Of a DNA stretch of 64,000 nt, positions 47,069-59,001 are shown in pieces. A program made the position numbers and the translations under genes. Source of the DNA: DATLSM01 sp963722965 (GTDB taxonomy: Bacteria > Actinomycetota > Thermoleophilia > Solirubrobacterales > 70-9); NCBI GenBank assembly GCA_963722965.1, contig CAVROX010000013.1, forward strand, positions 62,001 to 126,000, read 5' to 3'. Below the pieces are notes generated by a model, which was given only the letters and a program-made list of their open reading frames with translations, was not told the origin of the DNA and searched no databases. The stretch's first letter is position 1, and every line of letters begins with the position of its first letter.

Positions 47069-48085
47069 CTACTTGACGGTTTCGACGGCGCCGAGCACCC
47101 CGTCAATCAACGGCGCCGGGTCGCGGGGGTGCAGGACGCCGATCGCGGTGGTGCGCTTTGCCAGCGGCACTTCGTCGGGGTCGGCGAGGACCCGCAGGCG
47201 CCCTTCGGCGATCAGCGCCTCATCGACACCGCCCATGCGACCGCTGAAGGTGGTGAAGACCGGGGTGCCGAGGGCCACCGCCTCGCGGTTCATCGTGCCG
47301 CCGGCGCTGATCACCAGATCGGCGTAGGCGATCAGGCTCTGGGCGTCGATCGCCCGCTCGGGGACGATCAGGTTGGCGGCGCCGATCGATTGCACGGCGG
47401 CCCCCTGAGCCTCGGTGCGGGGAACGATCACCGCCTGGGCCTCTTCGGCGGCGGCGAGGCGGCGGATCAGCCGCTCATAGAGCTCGTTGCGGGCGTGGTA
47501 CTCGGAGGTCTCCGGCGGCGGGCGGAGGACGACCAAGACCTTCTCGCGATCAACGCCGAGCTCCGCAAGCACGCCGGGGTCAAGCTCACAGCCGGCGAGG
47601 TAGTACTCCTCCTTGAGGCCGGGGTAGCGGATGAGCTTGCGCTGCTTGGCGCCGGTGCGCCGCAGCCGCCCCAGCGGGATCGAGTCCGGGACCAGAACCC
47701 GACGCGCCACCCGGAAGCTGATCTGGCGCTGGATGCCGGCGAACTCGTAGTCCTGCATCTGCGCCGAGGGAATGCGGAACAGGTAGGAGACGACGGCAAG
47801 GTCGACGGAGCCGTGGGCGATTGCCAGGTTGGGCCGGCGCTCCCAGACGAATCCCGCCAGGCGCCGTGAGCGTCCCCCGAGGGCCGCAGCCTTACCAAGT
47901 GCCGAGCCGCCCCCGTGGCTGCCAACACTCGTGTAGGGAATCCCCAGCCGCTCGAGGATGCCCAACGTCTGCCCGTACTCGCGGGCGGTCACAAAGACCT
48001 CGTGGCCGCGCTCTTCGAGCCCCTCGATCAGGGGCCTCAGCACCAGCGGATGTGCAGCCGCGGTGCAATCGACCCAGACCTTCAT
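47069..48085 (-). CDS. DUF354 family, GT-B-fold protein
   Basis: The product has 338 residues: MKVWVDCTAAAHPLVLRPLI, GLEERGHEVFVTAREYGQT, AIAHGSVDLAVVSYLFRIP, YPGLKEEYYLAGCELDPGV, LVVLRPPPETSEYHARN and the late ISAGGTMNREAVALGTPVFTTFSG. The fold resembles UDP-GlcNAc 2-epimerase/GT-B transferases, and DUF354 genes commonly occur in polysaccharide loci. Whether it is an epimerase or a glycosyltransferase cannot be settled. It lies 37 bases upstream of the WecA-like gene on the same strand. Confidence 0.85.
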   Translation of the reverse strand: MKVWVDCTAAAHPLVLRPLIEGLEERGHEVFVTAREYGQTLGILERLGIPYTSVGSHGGGSALGKAAALGGRSRRLAGFVWERRPNLAIAHGSVDLAVVSYLFRIPSAQMQDYEFAGIQRQISFRVARRVLVPDSIPLGRLRRTGAKQRKLIRYPGLKEEYYLAGCELDPGVLAELGVDREKVLVVLRPPPETSEYHARNELYERLIRRLAAAEEAQAVIVPRTEAQGAAVQSIGAANLIVPERAIDAQSLIAYADLVISAGGTMNREAVALGTPVFTTFSGRMGGVDEALIAEGRLRVLADPDEVPLAKRTTAIGVLHPRDPAPLIDGVLGAVETVK

Positions 48086-48145
48086 CGCGCGGTGATCTTC
48101 TCCGATCGGAGGCTTGGGGAAGCCGACCCCGGCCGCCTTCGCCGA

Positions 48146-49427
<1,282 letters not shown>

Positions 49428-49429
49428 GG

Positions 49430-49597
49430 GCGAGCGACCATACCGACGCCCGCCGATGGGCCCCGCCTGGCGTCAATCGCCACCTGGTGGCCTGCCGCGG
49501 ATTTGGTGATCTGGTCGAGGTGGCTCCTCCCCGGGGCGTTGTCGAGGATCTCCTCGGCGGCTTTGGTCCAGAGGAAGGGCCTGGGTAGGGTTGGGAA
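49430..49597 (-). other. Unassigned 168-base stretch upstream of glyA with coding-like minus frame
   Basis: The minus strand contains an open frame with strong G/C third positions (FLWTKAAEEILDNAPGRS, then HLDQITKSAAGHQVAID) that continues toward glyA. In other actinobacteria rpiB often precedes glyA, and its C-terminus (AEEIL, GRH, I-T) is faintly similar, but the match is too weak to call. It could be a gene remnant or the tail of a broken gene. Confidence 0.25.
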
Positions 49598-50139
49598 ATG
49601 GGACCTCTTCGCTACTCCGTCAACGTCACCTTGGACGGCTGTTGCGATCATCGTGCAATCCCCGCGGGGGAAGAGTTGCATCGTCACGCGGCCGAGAACC
49701 TCAAGCAGGCCGATGCCCTTCTCTTGGCCGGGTTACCTACGAAATGATGGAATCGGCGTGGCGGCCGCCGGCGCCGACCCCAGCCAGACCTGACTGGATG
49801 GAACCCTTCGCCCAGACGATCAACGCGGCAAAGAAGTACGTCATCTCAAGCACCCTGGAGCAGGTCGATTGGAACGCGGAACTCCTCCGCGGGGATCTGG
49901 GCAGTGCCGTTCGGCAACTCAAGCGGGAGTCGGGCGAGGGACTGTTGGTGGGAGGTTTGAAGCTCCCACTGGCGCTGGCGGAGCTGGGATTGATCGATGA
50001 GTATGAGTTCGTGGTGCATCCCAGGCTCGCGGGCCACGGGCCGACCTTATTCGCGGGGCTATCGAGGGATCTCGACCTGAAGCTCGTGAGCCGGCTGGAG
50101 TTCGGCACGGGGGCGGTGGCGATGCGCTACGAGCCGTGA
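49598..50139 (+). CDS. RibD C-terminal/dihydrofolate reductase-like protein (one missing base)
   Basis: Starts ATG 49598: MGPLRYSVNVTLDGCCDHRA, AGEELHRHAAENLKQADALL; a base is missing near 49727 (one G of LLLGRVTYEMM), after which VTYEMMESAWRPPAP, KKYVISSTLEQVDWNAELL, GDLGSAVRQLKRESGEGLL, and GGLKLPLALAELGLIDEYEF with HPRLAGHGPTLFAGL continue. Corrected length is 180 residues. The family shares the DHFR fold and binds NADPH; most members are uncharacterised reductases. The gene is divergent from glyA and not part of a riboflavin operon. Confidence 0.82.
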
Positions 50140-50320
50140 AGGCCCCATCGGGCGGGCTAGCCCGAGGCCGGCGAATCATCGTGCCCTGGCTCGCGGCTCT
50201 GGCGCGCTAGGCCGCGGTGGTTCACTCCGCGGGCGCCGATAGGGACGCCTCGCCCTGGCGCACCTCCCGGGCCGGCGCCGCGTGCGAGTGAGCAAAGCCC
50301 CTGCAGCTCAACCGCTGCAA

Positions 50321-50962
50321 TCAGCCCCCGCCCAGGCCGGCCAGCGCCGCGCTGAGGTCCCCGGCGGAGAGGCCGCCCTGGCGCAGGATCGACCACCCTC
50401 CGCCCGCCTCGAGGGCGCTCAGATCGACGACGGTCGAGGGCAGGCCGGTGAGGAGGCCGCCGTCGATCGCCAGATCGACGGCGGCGAGGATCGCGGCGTC
50501 AAGCTCAGCGAAGCTTGCCGCAGGGGGCTCTCCGCTGCGGTTGGCCGAGGTCTGAAAGAGCGGGCACATGGCGCCGGCCAGCGGGCCGCCGATCAGGCGG
50601 ACGCCGAGGCGCTCGGGATCCTCGCGGCAGGCGAGCGGGTAGCGACGCTCCGGGTTGGCGACGATCAGCGTGACCGGACCGGGGAGCAGGGCGCCGAGCG
50701 CCGCGCGGGTGCGGGGGCCAAGGCCCGCGAGCAGCTCCCTGATCGCCAGCGCTGAGAAGTACATCACGGCGGCGGACTTGCCATCGTCGCGGCCCTTGAT
50801 CTGGTGGATGCGTGCGATCGCCGCCGGGTCAAGTGGGTCGCAGGCGAGGCCGTAGAGGCCCTCGGCGGGGAAAACTGCGACGCCACCGCCGCTGATGCAG
50901 CGCTCCAGCGCCGAGCGCGCGAGGTCGCCCCCATCCCGTCTCACCGAGACAACCTCACTCAT
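50321..50962 (-). CDS. tsaC: L-threonylcarbamoyladenylate synthase (YrdC/Sua5 family)
   Basis: The product has 213 residues: GGGVAVFPAEGLYGLACDPL, IHQIKGRDDGKSAAVMYFS (KxR-SxxN-like site), LLPGPVTLIVANPERRYPLA, GVRLIGGPLAGAM, FQTSANRSGEPPAASF and STVVDLSALEAGGGWSILRQG. It makes threonylcarbamoyl-AMP for the universal t6A37 tRNA modification. It lacks the C-terminal Sua5 domain. It follows prmC by 15 bases, as in many bacteria. Confidence 0.92.
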   Translation of the reverse strand: MSEVVSVRRDGGDLARSALERCISGGGVAVFPAEGLYGLACDPLDPAAIARIHQIKGRDDGKSAAVMYFSALAIRELLAGLGPRTRAALGALLPGPVTLIVANPERRYPLACREDPERLGVRLIGGPLAGAMCPLFQTSANRSGEPPAASFAELDAAILAAVDLAIDGGLLTGLPSTVVDLSALEAGGGWSILRQGGLSAGDLSAALAGLGGG

Positions 50963-50977
50963 CGAGAGCCGGCCCCC

Positions 50978-51885
50978 TCAACAGCCGTCCACCGACGCTC
51001 TCTCTGTGGGATCGGCGAGAGCCGATCGCGCCCCCCAGATGACCCGCTCGATCCCGGCCAGGTCCCGCCAGGCCCCGACCTGCCCAAAGCCGCTGCTTTC
51101 CAACAGCCCGCCAACGGCGCCAGCCTGCCCCGCCCCGACCTCCAGCCCAATTTCGCGCGGCAGCGCCGCTCCCTGCGCCCCCCGGAACGGGCGCGCCGCA
51201 GCTGAGCTAGGAAGGCGCGGATCGCATCGAGGCCGTCGGGGCCGGCGAGCAGCGCCTCGCGCGGCTCCCACTCGCTCACCTCGGGCGGAAGCGAGGGCCA
51301 CTCGCCCGTGGCGACGTAGGGCAGGTTGGCGAGGATCAGCTCGAAGTGCTCCCCCGCGGGCAGGGAGCCCGCCAGGAAGCGCACCCTCCCCGCGAGCCCC
51401 GTTCGCTCGGCATTGCTGCGGGCGAGCGCCAGCGCCGCCGGCGAGGTGTCGGTCGCGGTGACCTGGCAGCGCGGCAGCTCCGCGGCGATCGCCAGGGCCA
51501 CGGCGCCCGAGCCGGTGCCGACGTCGAGCACGCTGGCCGGCCCTCGCTTGAGCGCGAGTTCGACCGAAAGCTCCGTCTCGGGGCGGGGGATCAGCACCCG
51601 GCGGTCGACCGCCAGCTCGATGTCGCGAAACCATTTGCGGCCGAGGATGTAGGCGACCGGCTCCCGCGCCAGCCGTCGCCGCACCATCTCCCCAAAGCGC
51701 CGGCCCCCGCCGGCCGGAAGCCCCGCCTCGGGGTCGGCGGCAAGCCGCGCCCGCTCCCACCCGGTCGCCTCGACCAGGAGCACTTCGGCGTCAAGGCGCG
51801 GGCTCTGGACGCCGGCGGCGCTGAGCGCGTCGACGGCCGCCCCGATCGCCTCGCGAACGCTGCCCGCAGCGCTTGACTGGGCCAC
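50978..51885 (-). CDS. prmC: Release factor glutamine methyltransferase PrmC (one indel)
   Basis: Methylates the GGQ glutamine of RF1 and RF2. N-terminal helical bundle (about 1-80) with ILGRKWFRDIELAVDRRVLIPRPETELSVE, motif I VLDVGTGSGAVALAIAAELP, and the substrate motif (N/D)PPY as NLPY in LILANLPYVATGEWPSL. Near 51190 the frame changes; the neighbouring frame gives the expected end (EIGLEVGAGQAGAVGG, GFGQVGAWRDLAGIERV, stop at 50978). Corrected length is about 302 residues. It immediately follows prfA, the classical prfA-prmC pairing. Confidence 0.92.
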
Positions 51886-51890
51886 GCCGA

Positions 51891-52962
<1,072 letters not shown>

Positions 52963-52966
<4 letters not shown>

Positions 52967-53913
52967 GCGACGATCTCGATTTCGCGCTGCGGCGGCGTCC
53001 TCGGGACCTCTCGCGGGCAAGCACCGCCTCCAGCGAGGCGATCGCCACCGCGAGCTGCTCGGTTTCGGGCTCGCGCGTCGTCAGGTTCTGCAGCATCAGC
53101 CCCGGCCACATGATCCCCCGCACCCAGCGCTTGCGCCGGTTCTTGCCCGCCCACTTGATCACCTCATAGGAGAGCCCGGCGATCAGCGGGATGCCGAGGA
53201 TGCGCGAGACGATCAGCCAGTACCAGGCGGGCAGCCCGATCGGCGCGAAAACGAAGATCGCCAGCACCATCACGATCAAAAGGAAACTGGTCCCGCAGCG
53301 CGGATGCAGGCGCGAGTAAAGCCTTGCCCGTGCCGGAGTCAGCTCGTCTTCGGCCTCATAACAGGAGATCGTCTTGTGCTCGGCCCCGTGGTACTCAAAC
53401 ACCCGACGCAGGTCCTTCATCCGGCTGATCGCGACGAGGTAGCCGACGAACAGAGTCGGTGCGCAGCGTCCCCTCGATCAACCAGAACAAAAGCGGCGAG
53501 CCGAGCTGGCCCTTGATCAGGCTGGTCAGGCCGACCGGGACGACGAAAAAGAGCCCAATCGCGAGCACCAGGGAGAAGAGCACCGTCGCCCCCCAAACCC
53601 AGCCGCCGATCTCCTCCCGCTCGCCATCCTCTTCGGCGGGAAGCTGGGCGTTGGCCGAGATCGCCAGCGCCCGGAAACCGATCTTCATCGATTCGCCGAG
53701 GGCGACGACTCCACGGATCACCGGCAACCGCCAGGCGCGGTGGCGCCCCGCCCAGGGTACGAGCGACTCGGCGCTGACCTCAACCTCCCCGTCGGGGCGG
53801 CGCACCGCCACCGCCCAGGTCCTCACGCCACGCATCATCACCCCCTCCAGCACCGCCTGCCCACCAACCGGCGCGTCGCGCTTGGCGACGAGGGCTCCGT
53901 CGGGCATCCGCAT
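52963..53913 (-). CDS. DUF1385 integral membrane protein (indels)
   Basis: About 316 residues: GGQAVLEGVMMRGVRTWAVA is the family signature (GGQAVxEGVMMRG), followed by LPVIRGVVALGESMKIGFRALAISA, membrane helices (TVLFSLVLAIGLFFVVPVGL), KDLRRVFEYHGAEHKTISCYE, HPRCGTSFLLIVMVLAIFVF and KWAGKNRRKRWVRGIMWPGL. Frame changes near 53450 and 53010 are resolved by the neighbouring frames. DUF1385 proteins, of unknown function, lie between rpmE and prfA in many Gram-positives; the HGAEHK and HPRCGTS motifs are invariant and suggest metal or catalytic residues (inference). Confidence 0.85.
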
Positions 53914-53975
53914 CGGGTCCCCCCGTTGGCGGGGACCGGCGGCGCCGCTGGCGAGCCCAGCTCCGGGCTCACGGT

Positions 53976-54188
53976 CTACTTCCTGGCCCGGTGCTTCGCG
54001 GCACGGCGCTGGAAGCGCTCGACCCGCCCACCGGTGTCGACCAGCTTCTGCTTACCCGTATAGAAAGGGTGGCACTCCGAGCACAGCTCGACGTGGAGGT
54101 CCGACTTGGTCGAGCGGGTGTAGAACTGGTTCCCGCAGGAGCAATGGACGTTGGCGAGTGTGTACTCGGGGTGGATGCCTGTCTTCAT
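53976..54188 (-). CDS. rpmE: 50S ribosomal protein L31
   Basis: The product has 70 residues: MKTGIHPEYTLANVHCSCGN, KSDLHVELCSECHPFYTGKQKL, DTGGRVERFQRRAAKHR. The CxC and CxxC Cys pairs mark the zinc-binding (C+) type, which serves as a zinc reserve and is usually replaced by a C- paralog under zinc starvation; no second copy is seen here. It heads the rpmE-DUF1385-prfA-prmC-tsaC run on the minus strand. Confidence 0.96.
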   Translation of the reverse strand: MKTGIHPEYTLANVHCSCGNQFYTRSTKSDLHVELCSECHPFYTGKQKLVDTGGRVERFQRRAAKHRARK

Positions 54189-54236
54189 CGTCTCCCCAGT
54201 CTAGAGAAGTGCGCCGGCGCTGCCGATAGGACCCCG

Positions 54237-55751
54237 ATGAACGCAACAACCGGGGGCAGAGCGGGGCGCGAGCGCGTCATCCGCGCGATCCTCGCCGTCG
54301 TGCTGTTCGGTGGGGCCGCCGCCGCCACCGCGCACGACTGGTTTGGCCTCGGCGGCAGGGGCCTTGACTTCGCGGCGGAAGGGCCGGTCTATGACGCGGT
54401 GGTGATCGCCGCCGGCCTCGCCTGCTGCTGCGCGCGCGTCGCCGCGGCGCGAGCACGGCGCCTGGCTTGCGATCGGCGCCGCGATCTTGCTCTGGGGCGC
54501 CTCGGAGGTCTACTGGACCGCCTTCATCCTCAACAACCCCAACCCCCCCTACCCCTCACCGGCCGACGTCGGCTACCTCGCCTTCTACCCGCTGGCGGCC
54601 CTCGGGGTTGGGCTTTTGGTGCGCGCCCGAGCCCACGAGCTCGACTGGCGGCTGTGGATGGACGGGGTGATCGCAGCACTCGGCACGGCGGCGCTGGGTG
54701 CGGCCTTCGTCTTTGACTTCGTCGCCAACCGGACCACCGGCACCCCGATTCAGGTGGCGACGACCCTCGCCTACCCGCTCGGCGACATCCTGATGTTCTC
54801 CCTCGTGGTCGGTGTGGTGGCGCTGACCCGCTGGCGCCCGGGCCGCAGCTGGTCGCTGTTGCTCGCCGGCCTCGCCGCCCTGGTCGTCGCCGATGTCGCC
54901 TTCACCCTGCAAGAAAACGGGGCCCTGCCTGGCGGCGTCTGGACCGATCCGATCTACTTGATCGCCGCCGCCTGCCTCGGCGCCGAGGCCTGGCAGCCGC
55001 GCGCCGACACGATCGCCGCGACAGCGCGCTTTGACGGCTGGCGCGAGCTGATGGTCCCGGCGCTGTTCGGCACGGTGATGATCGGCCTGCTTCGTGATGC
55101 AGTACTTCAGCCGCCGCCAGCGCCCTCTCCACCGTGCTCTGGGCGGCGACGATGATCGCCGTGATCGTCGCGCCTGGCGATCACCGTGTCGCGAGAACAA
55201 GGCCCTGCTTGAGCAGGTCGAACCGACTCGCTGACGGGGATCGGCAATCACGGCGCGATGCAGGTCGACCTCGAGGCCGATTGCGCGAGTGCGAGCGCGG
55301 AGGAGCCGGTGACCCTGGTGATTTTCGACCTCAACGGCTTCAAGCGATTCAACGACACCTTCGGTCACCCGGCCGGAGACAGCCCTGCTGACCCGCCTCG
55401 GACGCGAGCTGCGCGATGCGATCGGCGAAGACGGCGCCGCCTACAGGATCGGCGGCGATGAGTTCTGCGTGCTTCTGAGCTGCCCCGCGGGCCGCCTCGA
55501 CAGGTCAAGAGGGAGGCGGCGAAGGCCTGACCGCGAGCGGCAGGGGCTATGAAGTCTCCGCCTCATGGGGGGCGGTGGCGATCCCCAGCGAGGCGGGCGA
55601 CCCCGCCGAGGCGCTGCAGCTCGCCGACCTGCGGATGTACGCGCAGAAGGAGTCGCCGGCGCCTGGCCGCCGACCCCGGCGGAGGGCCGCCGGCGTTGAG
55701 ATCACGCGCTCGCCGAGGCAGCTGGCCGAGCGCCCCGAGCGCTGCGGCTAA
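54237..55751 (+). CDS. Membrane GGDEF protein, putative diguanylate cyclase (several indels)
   Basis: ATG 54237 after AGGA. The N-terminal half holds about eight membrane helices (VIRAILAVVLFGGAAAATA, AAILLWGASEVYWTAFIL, PLAALGVGLLV, GLAALVVADVAFTLQ), with NNPNPPYPSPADVGYLAF as a conserved loop of this receptor type. The C-terminal half is a GGDEF domain: LTGIGNHGAMQVDLE (partly out of frame), VTLVIFDLNGFKRFNDTFGH, and the active site YRIGGDEFCVLLS. Frames change near 54450, 55090, 55230, 55380 and 55500, and the exact end is uncertain. An intact GGDEF implies c-di-GMP synthesis; no inhibitory RxxD site is obvious upstream. Confidence 0.75.
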
Positions 55752-55863
55752 GCCCGGCCCGACGGCGAGTCCGCAAGTTGCGGGCACTTCTGCTTGGGCG
55801 CGATGTTTTTCGTCTGATCGGGGGGCCATCCTTTAGATAACCCCCCGACTAGGACGGAGAGCC

Positions 55864-56070
55864 ATGCCCAAGGAGATCTTCGACCAGGACCGGCCGCGGA
55901 GCACGATGGCCCAGCGCCTCGATGAGGCCTTCGCCGGATGCGAGCAGTGGACGCTCGCGCCGCCCGCTCAGCGGCGCAACCCGATCGGCTTCAGCCCGCG
56001 GGCGTCGAGCTCCTCGAGGAGGAGCGGCAACGCCGCGACGGTTCGCATCCAAGAGCCCGGCGCGCTGTAG
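55864..56070 (+). CDS. Possible small hypothetical protein
   Basis: ATG 55864 follows GGACGGAGAGCC, a fair ribosome-binding site. The first 40 codons (MPKEIFDQDRPRSTMAQRLD, then EAFAGCEQWTLAPPAQRR) have strong G/C third positions. From about 55968 it runs antisense through the 3' end of the deacetylase, where codon quality drops, so the true end may be earlier if an indel is present. No family recognised. Confidence 0.35.
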   Translation: MPKEIFDQDRPRSTMAQRLDEAFAGCEQWTLAPPAQRRNPIGFSPRASSSSRRSGNAATVRIQEPGAL

Positions 56071-56709
56071 TAATCGGCGTCGTGCAGCAGGACGATGTCC
56101 CCGGCGCGGGCATCTGCACTGCAGCGCCGCGCGATCGAGGCCGCGGTGGCCCGCCTGCTCCAGTCGCGCCCCCACTGCGACCACGCACCGGGCGCCAGCC
56201 GCGCGGCGAATCGCCCGTAGACCTGGCCCGCTGAATATCCCGTAGGGCGGTCGGTAGTCGGCGATCGCCTGGCCAGCGGCTTCCTCGATCGCCGCCCGGG
56301 CGCGATCGGCGTCATCGAGCAGCTGGCGCGGCGTCAACCGAGCTGGTTGCGGTGGCGGTGGCAGTGCAGCTCGACCCGGTGCCCGGCGGCGATGATCTCG
56401 GCGACCAGGGTCGGACGCCGCAGACACCTGCTCCCCGGCCAAAAAGAAGGTCGCGGGGGCGCCGACCTCGCGCAGGGCCTCCAAAACCTCGGGCGTGCCC
56501 TGCGGGATGGGGACCGTCGTCGAAGGTCAGCGCCACCCCCTCGGCGCCCTCCTGGCGGTGGACGATCCCCAGCGCCGGGCCGAGGCCGGGAAGCGACGGG
56601 GGCGAGAGCCGGCCCAGCATGGAGCGATCGCCGCGGTTGACACGCCGACCCCAGCAGGGCTTCGATCAAGGGCTGGCAGATGCGAAACGGCGGGGTGGGT
56701 CGCGGCCAT
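55968..56709 (-). CDS. Polysaccharide deacetylase (NodB domain; frame broken)
   Basis: NodB motifs appear over adjacent frames: VALTFDDGPHP (motif 1, catalytic and metal Asp), then APATFFLAGEQVSA, IIAAGHRVELHCHRHRN (motif 2, HxxxH-type), ADYRPPYGIFSGPGLRAIRR (motif 3), AGDIVLLHDADYYS (His motif) and RGLKPIGLRR with stop at 55968. Members remove N- or O-acyl groups from chitin-like polymers or peptidoglycan. The N-terminus is unclear: MAATHPAVSHLPAL at 56709 is taken, but the region upstream stays open into the glycosyltransferase and its membrane helix, so a fusion is possible. Confidence 0.78.
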
Positions 56710-58059
56710 CGGTTCGCCGGGTGGCGTGACGACCCGACCGGGGTGTTGCTGAGCTTGCCGATGTGGATCCGGCTCTCGATCGGCTTGGCGACCTTGGAGA
56801 TCACCCGGTAGGGGGTCTCCCAGTCCACCGAGAGGGCCCCGAAGACGATCACCGCGATCGCGATCACGGCGAGGCTGAACGCGGTCGCGGCGCGGCCCAC
56901 GCGCAGGCGCCAGGCGGGCTGGGGGCGCACGCGCGGGCGCGGCGTGAGGACCCGCGAGGCGATCGAGGGCAGCGAGGCAAAGGCGGAGTCCGGTGAACGC
57001 CGCTCGCGGGTGAGGTGGCGCAGGACCGACTCCAGCTCGTGCTCAGAGCGCGCGACCTGGGCCAGCCCGAAGCGCTCGAGCGCGGGTTGCTGGCCCGCAC
57101 GTGGCCGTAGCCGAAGCCGTAGGAGACGACCGGGCAGCCGCGGATGATCGCCTCGAGCACGGTCAGCCCGGCGCTCGAGTGGACCAGCGCGTCGGCGGCG
57201 GCGAGCACGTCGCCCATCCGGTCGGTGAAGCCCATGATCCGCAGCCGCGGCTCGGCCGGCAAGCGCTGTCGACCTCTGGCGCGCAGCTTGTCGTTGCGCC
57301 CGCACAGGCAGAGCACGATCGCGTCCTCGCACCGCGAGCGCGGCGCGCGTCGCGCCGAGAGGTCGCCGACGCCCCAGCCGCCGCCCGAGACGGCGATCAC
57401 GCGGCCGTCGGCCGGCAGCCCGAGCGCCCGGCGCGCGTCGGCGCGCGAGCGCGCGGCGAGGAACGACGGCGAGGTCGGCGGCTTGGCCCAGCGGACGCTG
57501 CCCGGCCCGGCGATGCCCTCGACCTCCTCGATCGACTCGGGGTGGGTGACGAAGTGCAGGTCGATCCCCGGATGGGCCCAGAACTGCAGGCCGGCCAGGT
57601 CGGTGATCGACGAGTAGACGGGGACCTTCAGGCGCCGGTTTCGCGCAGCTCGCCGAGCACGGCAGTGACCCCCGGGTAGGTGGAGACGATCAGGTCGGGG
57701 TCGTGGGCCTTGATCAGCCGCATCAGGCCCGCGGCGGCCGAGCAGCGTCAGCATGCTTGCAGCGAGAGCCAGCGGGTCGGCGCGAAGCTCATGAACAGCC
57801 GGTACTGGAGGTCGAACAGCCACGGCAGCCAGCGGAACATGAACGCGCGAGTTCTCGCGCAGGAGCTTGGTCGAGGAACCGGCCCATCGCCGGCAGGCCG
57901 TTGACGATCGAGATCTGGGCGTCGGGATCCTCGTCGCGGAACTCGCGCGCGACGGCGCGGGCGGGAAGGTCGTGGCCCTCGCCGATGTCGGCCGAGATGA
58001 TCAGGACCTGGCGGGCGCGCTCGAGCCTCGGCGTCGGGCTCGCCCCGGCGCGGGATCAC
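56710..58059 (-). CDS. MGDG-synthase-like (GT28-type) glycosyltransferase with C-terminal membrane helix (frame broken)
   Basis: GTG 58059 overlaps the epimerase stop (GTGA). The MGDG-synthase N-terminal domain reads VLIISADIGEGHDLPARAVA over two frames, then FRWLPWLFDLQYRLFMSF, KVPVYSSITDLAGLQFW and HPGIDLHFVTHPESIEEVEG. The GT28-like half has RVIAVSGGGWGVGDL, LRIMGFTDRMGDVLAAADAL, VHSSAGLTVLEAIIRGCPVV and YGFGYGHVRASNP. After about residue 400 there is a single membrane helix (FSLAVIAIAVIVFGALSV) and DWETPYRVISKVAKPIESRI. No stop is evident before the deacetylase. The acceptor is probably a lipid or lipid-linked sugar (family-based inference). Confidence 0.75.
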
Positions 58060-59001
58060 CGCCGCGGCCTCGCTCGGTCGGTCGGCCCGCCGGCCTGCTC
58101 GCGGCGCCAGTCGACGTAGCGTCGCACGCCCTCGCGAAAACGGCGTCGCCGCCGTCCAGCCGAGCTCGCGCTCGGCGCGCTCGCTGGAGACGATCCTTGC
58201 CGCTGAAGTCGCCGGGGCGCGCCGGCGTGTGGACGATCTCGACGTCGCCCAGTCAGCTCCTGGACCGTCTCGGCGATCTGCTTGATCGTCACCGTCTCGT
58301 CGCTGGCGAGGTTGTAGATGCGGTTGACCGCCACGTCGGCTCAGCCCGAGCGCGACGCCGTCGGCCAGGTCCTCGACGTACACGAAGCTGCCGCGACTGG
58401 CTGCCGTCGCCGGCGAGCGTCAGCGGCTCGCCCTCCAGCGCCTTGTTGACGAACGCCGGGATGACGCGCGGCCTCGCGCGCGCGCGGCCCGTACGGGATC
58501 CCGAAGCGCAGGATCGTGTAGTCGATCCCGTACAGCTCCTGGTAGGCCTTGCAGTACAGCTCGCCGGCGAGCTTGGTGCTCGTGTAGAGGTGGCTCGGCG
58601 CCGGGAGCAGCGTGTCCTCGTCGACCTCCGCGCTCCGCAGTCGGAGTAGACCCAGATCGTCGACGCGTAGACGATCGCGCTTGACCTCGGCGCGGCGGGC
58701 CGCCTCGAGCACCGTCGACGGTGCCGCGCGCGTTGACCGCGCTCGGCGTCACTCGGGCTCGGCGTGCACGTCGTTGACGTCGGCCACCGCGGCCAGGTGG
58801 ACGACCGCGTCGCAGCTGTGCAGCGCGCGGTCGAGGCGCCTCGCGGTCGGTGATCGAGCCGAGCACGGTGTCGACCGAGCCGGGGTCGTGCCAGGGGGAG
58901 GGCGCAGGTCGTAGATCACGCGGCTGGTGCGCCGCGCGCGACAGCTTGTCGACGACGTGGGAGCCGATGAAGCCGGAGCCGCCGGTTACCAGGACCCTCA
59001 T
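58056..59001 (-). CDS. NAD-dependent epimerase/dehydratase (frame broken)
   Basis: Starts MRVLVTGGSGFIGSHVVDKL (Rossmann GxxGxxG) at 59001. Later frames give SVDTVLGSITDREA, NARGTV, EVDEDTLLPAPSHLYTSTKL with the catalytic YxxxK (YTSTK), YGIDYTILRFGIPYGPRARE, FVYVEDLADGVALGLS (partly), and NRIYNLASDETVTIKQIAET. Extended SDR of the UDP-glucose 4-epimerase group, about 315 residues. At least six single-base frame changes occur. The ATG overlaps the DegT stop (ATGA), and the end overlaps the glycosyltransferase start. Confidence 0.85.

Noticed and set aside
46079..47869. 596-codon open frame on the plus strand
   Set aside because: It is antisense to the WecA-like and DUF354 genes, which carry clear family motifs; its own translation is Gly/Arg/Asp-rich without any domain, as expected for high-GC shadow frames.
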